Source: JAFGXF01 sp963732595
Lineage (GTDB): Bacteria; Chloroflexota; Anaerolineae; Anaerolineales; Anaerolineaceae
NCBI GenBank assembly: GCA_963732595.1
Contig: CAVSZZ010000002.1
Coordinates: 310,001 to 374,000, forward strand
Direction: 5' to 3'
Length of the DNA: 64,000 bases
A model generated the notes under the pieces. The model was given only the letters and a program-made list of their open reading frames with translations, was not told the DNA's origin and made no database searches. Both the position numbers and the translations under genes were made by a program. The stretch's first letter is position 1. Each line of letters opens with the position of its first letter. Positions 37,355 through 47,627 of the stretch are shown one piece after another.

Positions 37355-39222
37355 ATGAATCCTTCATACAAATCCACACCCACTGAACTGACCCGCCAGC
37401 GCGAGGAGCATGCCACCTGTCTGGCCCGCGGCGAAACTTTGCCCCAAAAAATTGATCTGACCCTCTCGGAAGCCCTGGTGCTTGGCCTGTTGCGCCAGGG
37501 TGTCAGAACCTATCTGACCGTACTCGGGCACGGTTCGACCGAGATCGGCGAAGTATTACGCATCTACCAGGCAGCCGGCCTTTTAAGAGTTTGCGGGTTG
37601 CGCAGTGAGATTGAAGCTTCACATGCCGCGACGGCCTTACGGTGGGTGACCGGTGAGAAAGCAGCCGTGGTCACCTCCATCGGACCGGGTGCGCTGCAGG
37701 CCATGTCAGCCTCACTAACCCCTGCCTCGGATGGTATCGGGGTCTGGTACCTGTTCGGCGACGAGACCAGTGAGGATGAAGGTTTCAATATGCAACAGAT
37801 CCCCAAGCATGAACAGGGACTCTTTCTTAACCTTGCCTCTGTTTTGGGTCATGCCTACAGCCTTCACACCCCTGGAGCGCTTGCCACCGCGCTGGCAAGG
37901 GGAACCAGCGTTGTAGACCATCCCACCCGCCCTGGCCCCTTCTACTTATTGCTGCCGATGAACACCCAGGCAGCCTGGTTGCCGGATTTTAACCTGGCTG
38001 AGCTGCCGGAACCCATCTCGATCCAACCGGGAGCTGCTGAAGGTGATTATGATACGGCTGTCCGCTGGATCTGTGAGGCCGGGAAGATCGTGGTCAAGGT
38101 TGGTGGCGGCGCCCGTACAGCCGGCAGTCAGCTGCAGCAGCTGCTTGAATTGAGTGGCGGCGTCCTGGTTCATACACCCATCGCCAGCGGTTGTATCCCC
38201 TACTCTCACCCGCAAAACATGGGCGTGGGTGGTTCGAAGGGCTCGTTACCCGGCAACCATGCCATGCAGAATGCCGACCTGTTGATCGCAGTTGGCACAC
38301 GCGCTGTCTGCCAGTCTGACAGCTCCCGCACCGCTTATCCCAATGTTAAACGGGTGATCAACATCAACACCGACCTCCAGGATGCCGGCCATTATCATCA
38401 CAGTCTGCCCCTGGTCGGGGATGCCGGAAGGACATTGGAACGTCTCAACCAGATGATATCCACCCCGAACGGGAAGAACAGTGCGGCCTGGCTGGAGACC
38501 TGCGCGGCGCAGAAGGCTGCCTGGCAAAAATTCAAGCAGGATCGTTATGATCACCCGGTCCTGATGGACGAATATTGGGGGAAACCTGTGTTAACCCAAC
38601 CGGCTGCCATTCATATTGCGGCCGGCTGGACCAAGGAACATGGTCACGTATCATTTTTCGATGCTGGCGATGTTCAGGCCAATGGCTTTCAGATCGTGGA
38701 AGATGAGGTGCCTGACCATACTTATACCGATACGGGTGCTTCATATATGGGTTTCGCGGTCTCGGCACTTCTCTCAACAGGCCTGGCGGACATGGCTCCT
38801 TCTATGCTCTGGCGCTGACAGGAGACGGCTCTTTCACCATGAATCCCCAGATAATGATCGATGGCGTCGAACATGGTGCACAGGGCTGCATCCTGCTGCT
38901 GGATAATGGGCGAATGGGCGCCATTTCAAGCCTTCAACAGGACCAATACGATGAAGCGGTTGCGACCTGGAACACGCTGCAAATCAATTATCTGAACTGG
39001 GCCCGGTCAATCCCGGGAATACTGGCGATCGATGGAGGCTGCTCACCGGATAGCCTGCAAAGCGCACTCGAACAAGCCGGGAAATATGGCGGCTTATCAT
39101 TCATCCACGTGCCTGTCTACTATGGCCCGGACCCGCTGGGTGGGATGGGGGTTTATGGGCGCTGGAATGTCGGAAACTGGAGTGATGAAGTCCAGGCACT
39201 CAGACACGAGATCGGATTGTAA
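37355..39222 (+). CDS. IolD-like thiamine diphosphate-dependent hydrolase, frameshifted
   Basis: About 622 aa, close to IolD (3D-(3,5/4)-trihydroxycyclohexane-1,2-dione hydrolase) in size and layout. The start at 37355 has GGAAGG and reads MNPSYKSTPTELTRQREEHA. The ThDP pyrimidine domain is LTVLGHGSTEIGEVLRIYQA, the central domain KIVVKVGGGARTAGSQLQQL, and the pyrophosphate motif GDGSFTMNPQIMIDGVEHGA (GDG...N). An indel near 38796 joins the two frames. IolD opens an inositol-derived ring to 5-deoxyglucuronate; relatives with other cyclic diketones or alpha-keto acids are possible. The rest of a classical iol operon (iolB, iolC, iolJ, iolE) is absent. Confidence 0.82.
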
Positions 39223-39231
39223 GGGAGGTCC

Positions 39232-40077
39232 ATGATAGAACTGACTTTAGAAAAAGCAACCCAACTGGCAGAGATGGCAACGCAATTACGCCGGGATAGT
39301 TTACGCCTGATCCACCGGCGTGGAGCCGGACATCCCGGTGGTGCACTCTCGGCAGCCGAGATCATGGCTGTGCTGTTTTTCCAAGTCATGCACATCGATC
39401 CGGATAATCCGGAATGGAAAGAACGCGACCGTTTCCTTCTTTCCAAGGGACATGCCTCAGCGATCCTGTATTCTGGGCTATCCCATCGTGGTTTTTTCCC
39501 GATCAGCGAACTGGACAACTGGGGTGAGTTGGATTGCCGCCACCAGGGGCATCCAGACCGTTTGAAGACGCCAGGCGTCGATATGACCAGCGGCATCCTG
39601 GGCCATGGCATCGCCATTGGATGCGGACTGGCCCTGGCAGCCCGTTTGAAAGAATTAGATTACCGCACCTATGTATTGATCGGGGACGGCGAATCGCAGG
39701 GCGGCATTATCTGGGAAGGGGCCATGACCGCAGCCAAATTTAAATTGGACAACTTAACCGTCATCCTCGATTACAACGATGTGCAACTGGACGGGTTCGT
39801 GCATGATGTCATGCCGCTGGAGCCCGTGGCGGGTAAGTGGGCCTCTTTCGGCTGGCATGTCATCCCATGCGACGGGCATGATGTCAGATCCCTCCATCAA
39901 GCGCTGGGTGAAGCCATGGCGACCAAGGGACAACCCAGCATCCTGATCGCCCGGACGGTCAAGGGCAAGGGGGTCTCATTCATGGAAAACAACAGCTACT
40001 GGCATGGCAATGTTCCCAGCGATGAGCAATTGCGCCAGGCACTATCTGAGCTCGGAGAGGAGGCGCTGCATGCCTGA
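39232..40077 (+). CDS. transketolase, N-terminal subunit
   Basis: 281 aa, AGGGAGG site before the ATG. It carries the ThDP-binding half: RRGAGHPGGALSAAEIMAVL, LLSKGHASAILYSGLSHRGF, and GDGESQGGIIWEGAMTAAKF then DYNDVQLDG (GDG...N motif). It transfers two-carbon ketol units between sugars together with the next gene. Split transketolases are common in archaea and in dedicated catabolic operons. It overlaps the C-terminal subunit by 8 bases. Confidence 0.92.
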   Translation: MIELTLEKATQLAEMATQLRRDSLRLIHRRGAGHPGGALSAAEIMAVLFFQVMHIDPDNPEWKERDRFLLSKGHASAILYSGLSHRGFFPISELDNWGELDCRHQGHPDRLKTPGVDMTSGILGHGIAIGCGLALAARLKELDYRTYVLIGDGESQGGIIWEGAMTAAKFKLDNLTVILDYNDVQLDGFVHDVMPLEPVAGKWASFGWHVIPCDGHDVRSLHQALGEAMATKGQPSILIARTVKGKGVSFMENNSYWHGNVPSDEQLRQALSELGEEALHA

Positions 40078-41023
40078 GATCCCCATGCGCGAAGGCTATG
40101 CCAGGGCACTGGCCGAGTTGGCCGACCGGGATCAGGCCATTGTGGCGTTGGATGTAGATACCGCTGCCTCCACCCTGTCAAAATTCTTCGCAGAGCGCCA
40201 CCCGGAGCGATTTTTCAACGTTGGCATTGCCGAGCCCTGCATGGTGGATGTGGCAGTCGGGCTGGCACTGGGCGGCTTTATCCCATTCGTGAACGGATTC
40301 GCTGCTTTGCTGTCCTTGAGGGCGCTGGAACAGGTGCGAACCAATGTCTGTTATGCCCGCACCAATGTCAAGATCGCCGCCAGCTATGCCGGTCTGTCGG
40401 ACTTCAAAGATGGCGCCACACACTATGCTTTCACCGACCTGGCCAACTTGCGCGCCCTGCCCAACCTGACCATCATCGTCCCGGCGGATGCCGGCGAAGC
40501 AGCTGCCTGGGTGCCCATTCTGGCGGCCTATCAGGGTCCTGTCTACCTGCGCATCAGCCGTGCGCCAGCCTTGCCCGTCTACCAACCCGGCACCCATCTG
40601 GAGATCGGCAAGGGTCTGACCTTGCGTGACGGCAGCGACCTTTCACTGGTCACCCTGGGTGCCATGACCGGGCGCTGCCTGAAAGCCGCCAACCTGCTGG
40701 CGGCGCAAGGGGTTCAAGCGCGGGTCCTGGAGATCCATACCTTGAAACCGTTGGACCATGAACTGATCCTGAAAGCCGCACGTGAGACCGGCGCGCTGGT
40801 CACGGCCGAGGAACATGCTCTCACCGGCGGTCTTGGCAGCGCCGTGGCCGAACTGCTGGGGGAAAATGAGCCCACACCATTGCAGCGGGTCGGCATCCCT
40901 GATCGCTTCTGTCCCACTGCGCGCGACCTGGATAAACTGATGGATGCCTGTGGTTTATCGGTGGATGAGATCGTGTCTGCCTCGCAAAACGTTCTTGAGC
41001 GCAAAAAACGGAGGACCCCATGA
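40070..41023 (+). CDS. transketolase, C-terminal subunit
   Basis: 317 aa from MPEIPMREGYARALAELADR with GAGGAGG upstream. The pyrimidine-binding domain has FFNVGIAEPCMVDVAVGLAL (catalytic Glu in GIAEP), ASYAGLSDFKDGATHYAFTD, and the C-terminal transketolase domain KGLTLRDGSDLSLVTLGAMT. It forms the active enzyme with the upstream subunit. The start is set by the 8-base overlap; an earlier in-frame ATG at 40004 lies inside the N subunit. The stop overlaps the next start by 4 bases. Confidence 0.92.
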   Translation: MPEIPMREGYARALAELADRDQAIVALDVDTAASTLSKFFAERHPERFFNVGIAEPCMVDVAVGLALGGFIPFVNGFAALLSLRALEQVRTNVCYARTNVKIAASYAGLSDFKDGATHYAFTDLANLRALPNLTIIVPADAGEAAAWVPILAAYQGPVYLRISRAPALPVYQPGTHLEIGKGLTLRDGSDLSLVTLGAMTGRCLKAANLLAAQGVQARVLEIHTLKPLDHELILKAARETGALVTAEEHALTGGLGSAVAELLGENEPTPLQRVGIPDRFCPTARDLDKLMDACGLSVDEIVSASQNVLERKKRRTP

Positions 41024-41649
41024 AAATCGCCATTCTCAATGAGATCAGCGCTGCCAGCCGCAATTCGGATATCCTCAAAGCGCTGGAAGGTCGCGGCTTT
41101 GAACTCTTGAATCTGGGCAACACCGGTGAAGTCGGCGAGGACGAGCTGCTCTATATCCATACCGGGTTGATGTCTGCCTTGCTTCTCAATCTCAAAGCGG
41201 TCGATTTCGTGGTCGCGGGCTGTGGTACCGGGCAAGGGTATCTTAACTCGGTCATGCAGTATCCGGGAGTCTTCTGCGGTCACCTGCTCACACCGCTGGA
41301 TGCCTGGCTTTTCGCCCGTATCAACGCCGGGAACTGTGTTTCGTTGGCCTTGAACCAGGGGTATGGCTGGGCGGGAGAGGTCAACCTGAGGCTGATCTTC
41401 GACCAGCTTTTCACAAGCGACACGGGCAAGGGCTATCCCCTCCAACGGGCGGAGCCTCAAAAAGCAGGCCGCGAACGCCTGGTTGAGGTTTCCACCCTTA
41501 CCCACCGGAGTATGGCGGAGATCCTGACGATGCTGCCGCCCGATCTAACCCAAAAAGCACTGCGATACCCGGCTTTCAAACCGGTTCTGGCAAGTTCAAT
41601 GGAAAGCAACCCGCAACTTCGGGCGGCTGTATTGAAAATAATCACCTGA
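41020..41649 (+). CDS. RpiB/LacAB-family sugar isomerase
   Basis: 209 aa. MKIAILNEISAASRNSDILK is the Rossmann-like start, FVVAGCGTGQGYLNSVMQYP holds the conserved Cys of the RpiB active site (CGTG), and the protein extends about 60 residues beyond classical RpiB (RPIB ~150 aa). The family interconverts aldoses and ketoses, usually phosphorylated but in some pathways not. It is ATGA-coupled to the transketolase, so its substrate is probably a product or substrate of that enzyme. Confidence 0.85.
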   Translation: MKIAILNEISAASRNSDILKALEGRGFELLNLGNTGEVGEDELLYIHTGLMSALLLNLKAVDFVVAGCGTGQGYLNSVMQYPGVFCGHLLTPLDAWLFARINAGNCVSLALNQGYGWAGEVNLRLIFDQLFTSDTGKGYPLQRAEPQKAGRERLVEVSTLTHRSMAEILTMLPPDLTQKALRYPAFKPVLASSMESNPQLRAAVLKIIT

Positions 41650-41663
41650 TCACGGAGGATATT

Positions 41664-43041
41664 ATGGCTATACAAACCAATCCCAACAAACTCACTGCCA
41701 GGACCAAATGGTTTTACGGCATCGGGGATGTCGGCAATGCCATCGTCAATTCTGCTATCCAGTTCTTCCTGATGAAGTTTTACACGGATGGCGCCTTGAT
41801 CGCACCAGCCCTGGCCGGAAATGCGCTGCTGATCGGCAAGATCTGGGATGCCATCAACGATCCGATCTTCGGCTGGTTTACAGATAAGACCAAGTCCAAA
41901 TTTGGCAAGCGGCGCGTCTTCATGATCTTCGGCGCCATACCCCTGGCGATCGCCATCGCACTCTTATGGCAGGTACCGACCCAGGACAAGGTCTGGGCTT
42001 TTGTTTGGATCGCCTTGACTTTCATCCTTTTCGATACCTTATGGACGATGACCAATGTGCCTTATTATGCCCTGACCTCGGAGCTGACCGAGGATTATGA
42101 TGAGCGCTCGAGCCTGACCACCTACCGGTTTGCCCTGGCAGTCCCGGCCTACCTGATCGGTGCCGCGCTCACGCCAGCCATTGTTGGGCTGTTCGCCATC
42201 CAGCGCACAGGTTATGGCTTCATCGGAATCGCTTACGGTCTGCTGGCCGGTGTGGCATTGCTGATCTCGGCTGCTGGCATCCGCGAACGGACAGATCTTG
42301 TGACTGCCAAACCGGAAGCTTCACCCTTAAAATCACTGGGTATTGCCCTGAAGAACAAACCCTTTGTTTGGTTGTGCGCCGTCTATTTCATCACCAATAT
42401 CGCCTTCGCCCTGATCAAGACTCTGATGGCTTATTTCATTGAATACCAGATGCTCATGAAGGAACAGATCTCATTATTCATGGGTTTGCTGTTGATCTGC
42501 GTCACCATCTCCCTGCCCTTCTGGCGCTGGATCGGCCAGAAGATTGACAAAGGTCCGGCCTACGGCCTGGGCATGGGCGTTGGAGCCCTGGCAGTCCTGG
42601 CCACTTTCCTGTTGCCGCATGAACCCTCCAACCTGGTCTATATCGTCTCCATCCTGGCCGGCTTCGGGTTCGGCTCTCAATGGATCTATTCCTGGGCGAT
42701 GGTCGCAGATGTGGCGGATTATGACCGGGCTGAGACAGGACAACAACGTTCGGGCATGTACTACGGCGTATGGGGACTGGCAACCAAGATCTCCGAAGCG
42801 TTGGCACTCGCCAGCGTTGGCTGGATCCTGTCCGGATATGGTTACGTCCCCAATGTGGAACAAACCCCGCATGCCCTGTTCGGCATCCGTCTGTTCTTCT
42901 GTATCGTCCCGGCAGTGTGTATCTTTGCCGCGCTGCCGCTGTCTGTTCAAATACCCTCTGACCCGTGCCAAACATGCTGAGATCCGCGCCAAGCTGGATG
43001 CGATGGACGCAGGCACCGCATCCAAGGATGAAGCGAAATGA
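41664..43041 (+). CDS. GPH-family sugar:cation symporter, frameshifted at 3' end
   Basis: About 458 aa with 12 helices: TKWFYGIGDVGNAIVNSAIQ, then the GPH loop AINDPIFGWFTDKTKSKFGK and RRVFMIFGAIPLAIAI, and YALTSELTEDYDERSSLTTY. The raw frame ends at 42980, but one indel near 42943 gives FKYPLTRAKHAEIRAKLDAM and a stop at 43041 that overlaps the next ATG. It takes up a sugar, glycoside or polyol with Na+ or H+, presumably the operon's substrate. Similar to the symporter at 47628-48989. Confidence 0.9.
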
Positions 43042-44138
43042 GTCATCAGATCATAAAGGGAGCCCCGATCCGGGTAGCCATTGTTGGGTGCGGGCGCATC
43101 TCCGACCTTCACGAGTTGGGCTATCGCGGGCGTGAGGATGCACACATCACAGCTGTATGTGATACACGCAAAACCGAAGCATCCAAAAAAGCCAAGGCCT
43201 GGGGCGTGGAGAAGGTGTATACCGATTACCAGCAAGTGCTGGAGGATCGGGATATCGACCTGGTCGAACTGCTCACCCCTCACCATCTGCACTGTCCGAT
43301 GACCGTGCAGGCGGCTCGGGCCGGGAAACATATCTCCGTCCAAAAACCAATGGCCCTGTCGGCTGCCGAAGCGGACGAGATGATCGCGGCTGCAAAATCA
43401 GCGGGTGTGACGCTGCGCGTATATGAAACCTTCGTTTACTATCCCCCGGCGGTGAAGGCCCGCCAGCTGATAGATGCCGGCGAAATCGGCGATGTACGCG
43501 CCGTGCGCATGCATGTCAGCACCGGAACGGGTGACTCCGCCTGGAAAGTTCCACTCTCAGCCTGGTTGTGGCGTTTCAATGAGAAACAATGCGGTGGTGG
43601 ACCCCTGGTTTTTGATCATGGTTATCACTTGTTCTCGTTGGGCTGGTATCTGGGTGGACCGGTCGAAAAAGTTTATGCCTGGATCGACCAAACCCCCATC
43701 CGGGAAGCAGCCGGTGTGGTCAAGCTGGACGCCCCGGCCATGATCATTTTCAAGTACAAGGCGCCGCGTTGTTATGGCGAACTGGATATCGAATACACCC
43801 CCAAGATGCGCATCTATTCGGATTACTATGCTGACGACGACCGCATTGAAGTCATCGGTGAGAAGGGCATTCTGTTCATCAATCGTTACACTGCCAGGAC
43901 GGTCGACCTGCCTGAATTGATGCTGTTCAAGGATGGGAAAACAACCTCCATACCGGTCGAAGGGGTCGAGTGGCATGACAGCTTCACTGCCACTACACGC
44001 GGGTTGATCGAGCAGCTCAAGGGTGGTCAGCCTGCCCGGTTGGACGGCCCCACCGGCAAGGCGGTACTGCAATTCACCCTGGCAGCTTTACAGTCAGCAG
44101 CCAGCGGAGCAGAGGTGCGTGTCGAGGATGTTAAGTAA
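43038..44138 (+). CDS. Gfo/Idh/MocA-family oxidoreductase
   Basis: 366 aa. NAD(P)-binding VAIVGCGRISDLHELGYRGR, the family E/Q-K-P motif as VQKPMALSAAEADEMIAAAK, and a C-terminal alpha/beta domain with GPLVFDHGYHLFSLGWYLGG. It oxidises a sugar or cyclitol hydroxyl (inositol 2-dehydrogenase IolG is one member). It is the last gene of the operon and ATGA-coupled to the symporter. With the IolD-like enzyme it suggests oxidation of a cyclitol or sugar before ring opening or cleavage. Confidence 0.92.
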   Translation: MSHQIIKGAPIRVAIVGCGRISDLHELGYRGREDAHITAVCDTRKTEASKKAKAWGVEKVYTDYQQVLEDRDIDLVELLTPHHLHCPMTVQAARAGKHISVQKPMALSAAEADEMIAAAKSAGVTLRVYETFVYYPPAVKARQLIDAGEIGDVRAVRMHVSTGTGDSAWKVPLSAWLWRFNEKQCGGGPLVFDHGYHLFSLGWYLGGPVEKVYAWIDQTPIREAAGVVKLDAPAMIIFKYKAPRCYGELDIEYTPKMRIYSDYYADDDRIEVIGEKGILFINRYTARTVDLPELMLFKDGKTTSIPVEGVEWHDSFTATTRGLIEQLKGGQPARLDGPTGKAVLQFTLAALQSAASGAEVRVEDVK

Positions 44139-44191
44139 GCCAAAACACGGGGATCAAACACGTCACATCAAGTGTCAAGAGAAAAGTTGTG

Positions 44192-44224
44192 AAAATGATC
44201 CGCCAGGGGGCGGATCATTTTTTA
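44192..44224 (+). terminator. terminator of the IclR-IolD-transketolase operon
   Basis: A 13-bp stem AAAATGATCCGCC / GGCGGATCATTTT with loop AGGG, followed by TT. It lies about 55 bases past the Gfo/Idh stop. Confidence 0.85.
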
Positions 44225-44303
44225 ATACAATTGAATATCACTTTTCCCAAACCTGCTCTATAATAGGGGTGATCATATTATCGGATTTCGGAAAGGGGAT
44301 CTC

Positions 44304-44970
44304 ATGTTCTACGCTTGCATTCCTGCTTATCTGACGATCATGCTGACGATCTTCTACCTGATCGCCCGCAACCGCAAAGATATAAAGCCGAACCGCCTTC
44401 ATCCAGGCGATCCTGACGGTCCTGGTCATCATCGTGGCAGCCATGGGCTTTTTAAGCCCGGCCGGCGAATGGGAATACACAGTCTGGATCATGGTCGGAT
44501 TAAGCCTGTGCCTGATCGGGGATATCCTTAATATCAATACAACCAAAGAGTGGATCCAATACGCTGCCATCGCGATATTTATGGTGGCCTGCCTGGTCTA
44601 TGCCATTGCTTTCGCCCGCTTTAACGGCTTTCAACCCGAAGACTGGTTTATCGGCGCAGTATTCCTGATTATCTATGCTTTACTGACACGCCTCTACTGG
44701 AAGGGCTTGGGGAAATTCAAGATCCAGTTCCTGATCTACGGCCTGATCATGCCATTTATGGTTACACGCGCCATCTCAACCCTCTTCGGTTCGACCTTCT
44801 CGCTCCCTTCTGCCATTATGATCTCGCTTGGGGCGATCCTGCTCTATTTGGGCGATATCGAATCCGGTGTGCATCGCTTCCACCAGCCGGTCAAATATTT
44901 TTATGGACCGATCTGCATTGCGGGTGGTCAATTGTTGATCGCCTTGAGCTGTTCCTATCTTAATCTGTGA
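44304..44970 (+). CDS. YhhN-like membrane protein (lysoplasmalogenase family), frameshifted
   Basis: About 222 aa, eight helices. The N-terminal frame gives MFYACIPAYLTIMLTIFYLI. After a shift near 44380-44410 it continues VGLSLCLIGDILNINTTKEW, FMVACLVYAIAFARFNGF and AIMISLGAILLYLGDIESGV, the repeated L-G-D pattern of YhhN/TMEM86 proteins. These hydrolyse the vinyl ether bond of lysoplasmalogens. It is monocistronic. Confidence 0.8.
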
Positions 44971-45159
44971 AAATGGTATAGTTACTTTAATAGTTCCATC
45001 GAGGGATTGACGGTCGGGTGATCCCATATATAATCCTTTGTATCCGCAAGGTCCTGCGTATAAAAACGCAGCATGCCTATTCCTCACAAAGAGCTCAGCA
45101 GATCTTCACATTGTGAAGATTGATCTGAAAACCATACAAAACCAGGAGCTATAATCATC

Positions 45160-46026
45160 ATGTCAACGATAATAACCAGGATCCAAAAACAGCTGAGATT
45201 AAGACCATGGGAATTTCTGATCATTACATTGGCTGTCGCTTATCTCATCCTGGACATCATCTTGTTCAAGAAGAATCCCAATATCATCATCAATATCAAT
45301 ATCATCCTGAATCCACTACTGGCGATCATCGTAGCGTTGGTCGCATTCCTGCTAACCGCAGGATAGGTGCAGATAATCCCAATCGTCCATTATGGTCCGG
45401 ATTGACCCTCGGCTGGGTCCTTTGGGCTATCGCTGAGATACTCTATGCAATTCCACTTCTCACAGGAAAAAATCCCACTTATCCCGGCGCAGCAGATATT
45501 TTCTGGCTTATTTGGTTATCTTCCCATGTTCTATGCCTTCACGCAACGCCAGCGTGCAATACCGGTAAAACTTAGCCGCAATAATAAGATCCTTTCCTGG
45601 GTAATCGCCCTGCTGGTGATCGGTTTCACCGGGTATTTCATCCTGTACCCCGTTCTGGATGCTTTTAATCCCAACTACCTCATAGTTAGCATCCTGAATC
45701 TGCTCTACCCGTTATTGGACCTGACCCTGTTGTTACTGGTTCTCAGAAGCTTCTTCGCTTTCATCCAGGGCACGTATGGACAGGCTCGTTTGTGGGTGGC
45801 GATCGGTTTCTTCATCAGGACCATGTCGAACCTGTCTTTCTGCTACCTGTCAGGCATCAAACGTTATTACCACTACGGATTGGCTGACTTTAATAGTGTT
45901 TTTGTGGTTGATTACACCTATACCATCGCTTACCTGTTCTTCCTGCTGGGCTTGATCATCCTGTGGCAGGTTCCCATGTTCTCTGCGCCCATCATCAAGA
46001 CCCCTGAGGACAGTGTACTCCGGTAA
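45160..46026 (+). CDS. polytopic membrane protein, function unknown, frameshifted
   Basis: About 289 aa in three frame pieces joined near 45360 and 45520, with eight to nine predicted helices: FLIITLAVAYLILDIILFKK, LTLGWVLWAIAEILYAIPLL, ILSWVIALLVIGFTGYFILY, LNLLYPLLDLTLLLLVLRSF and YTIAYLFFLLGLIILWQVPM. It resembles the membrane sensor region that precedes some GGDEF/PAS kinases, but no catalytic domain follows. It has a short AG-rich leader and is closed by a strong terminator. Confidence 0.65.
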
Positions 46027-46054
46027 ACCATCATATCTTTTCCCACATTTAAAT

Positions 46055-46092
46055 AATAAAGGAAATGCCCCATCAGGGGCATTTCCTTTATT
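46055..46092. terminator. bidirectional 17-bp terminator hairpin
   Basis: A perfect 17-bp stem (AATAAAGGAAATGCCCC and its complement) with an ATCA loop, A-rich on one side and T-rich on the other. It separates convergent genes. The TAA stop of the minus-strand CrtI-like gene (46088-46090) lies inside the stem. Confidence 0.85.
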
Positions 46093-47618
46093 CCACAGTG
46101 CTTATTATCTTCTTTGCCACCTTCGCGGCACCTGTCATGACGTTCAACACCCCTCCAGCTGACTCACTCTGCGCACCGATGAACCACAGATTATCGATCG
46201 GGGTCTCATGTGCCGGTGGTCTGTTGCCAATCACAGGCGGGATCCCACCAAAAGAATGGTGTTTCAAATGCGTTCGCTTTCTAAATTCCTCAGGCGTCAG
46301 GATACTACGGGTGATGGTATGCGCTTTCAAGCCAGGGATATGCGCCTCGGCATGGGCTACCAATTTGTCGGCCAATACCTCTTTCTGCTCCGACCAGTTC
46401 CCTTCAGCCAGCTGATCGGGCGCAACGGTATAGATCGTGACAGCGTGCTGCCCGGCTGGCGCCATATCCGGGGAGTGCATGGAGGGAATATAGATCAGGA
46501 ATCCGTCACCTCCCTCATGATAAATGCCAGCCCTGATCCGCTGGACCGAGCCCTCCAGGTCCTGGGTCTTGTAGTAATAACACAGCGCTTTGGGTTGATG
46601 GGGGGTCGGATCAAAATCAATACCCAGGTGGACCATAAAGACCGATTCCATCAGACGGTTGGTCTCGATCTGCGTGACCAGCTCAGCCGGGATCTTGTCC
46701 TTTCCAACCAGATCGTAAAACAATTCCTTCATGCCACCGGAAGCCAGGATCACATCAGCATCCTCAACTTTCCCATCACGCAATTCAACGCCGGTTGCGT
46801 ACCCATCCCGGATTAACGATACGCTCCACCGGTGTTTCTGTCAGCACACGCCCACCGTACTGGATGATCACCCCCATCACGGCATCCACGAGCGACTGGC
46901 AACCGTTCAGCAAGTACACATACGCAGTCTGAGCTGAGCTCTTACCCGGATAAGTGGGGATGCGCTTGTCAAAAGCAGTCTCCAGGTGGAGCGAGGGAAC
47001 TCCCAATGCCGGAAACTCGCTGGGGGCGGTCACAAAATCGGCCACAATCCCCAGAAAAAGCGTCTTGAGGGCGGGCGATTGGAAATAGTGATCCATCAAT
47101 TGGGCACCATTCCAGGACACATATCGTTTGACACCCTGGAAGGTCAGAAATAAACGCAGCTTGGACCACAGCCGTGATAAGCCATGCATGGATTCGGACT
47201 GGCGTGCAAGCGACATCAAGCCGAGCATATGATCATAGAATCGATAATATTGGACCAATGATTCGTTTTCTGCAGGGAAAAGTTGCTTTAATTTCTCACG
47301 TCGCCAATACGGGCCGGCATATTCCACGGGAGGCCAGAGGGTGAACTCGGGCATCGACAGCCCGCGGTCCTCATGCACAGCCGGAACCTGTTCACTGACC
47401 CCCAACTCCTCCAGGATCAAACGCCCTTTGTCGCCCGGGGCAAACCCTTCCAGCAACAGCGGTCCAATATCCCAGCGGAAGCCATCCTGTTCGAGTGTTG
47501 CGGTCACCCCTCCAGGGGTCGGGAACTGCTCATAAACGATGACCTCATAGCCGGCGCGCGCCAGGTACGCCCCTGCAGTCAAGCCGGCCATACCGGATCC
47601 GATGATAATGGCCTTCAT
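46088..47618 (-). CDS. phytoene desaturase/CrtI-like FAD oxidoreductase, frameshifted
   Basis: About 510 aa. MKAIIIGSGMAGLTAGAYLA and RAGYEVIVYEQFPTPGGVTA form the dinucleotide-binding start of CrtI/CrtO-like amine-oxidase-fold flavoproteins. GGRVLTETPVERIV is the central FAD strand, and DNLWFIGAQSESAGGVLNVM is the C-terminal FAD motif. The frame changes near 46783, joining the two pieces. Substrates of the group include carotenoids and retinoid-like polyenes; other Chloroflexota members are uncharacterised. No other carotenoid gene is nearby. It lies 9 bases after a GPH symporter on the same strand. Confidence 0.85.
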
Positions 47619-47627
47619 GCTTGACTC

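Noticed and set aside
36566..38818. A single open frame apparently fusing an IclR regulator to an IolD-like enzyme (750 aa)
   Set aside because: IclR's own C-terminus and stop (37310) appear in the neighbouring frame, and the IolD-like part has its own ribosome site and ATG at 37355, so the fusion is an indel artefact.
44971..45159. Small hairpins resembling part of a tRNA or riboswitch
   Set aside because: No cloverleaf, no conserved T-loop and no known aptamer core could be assembled.
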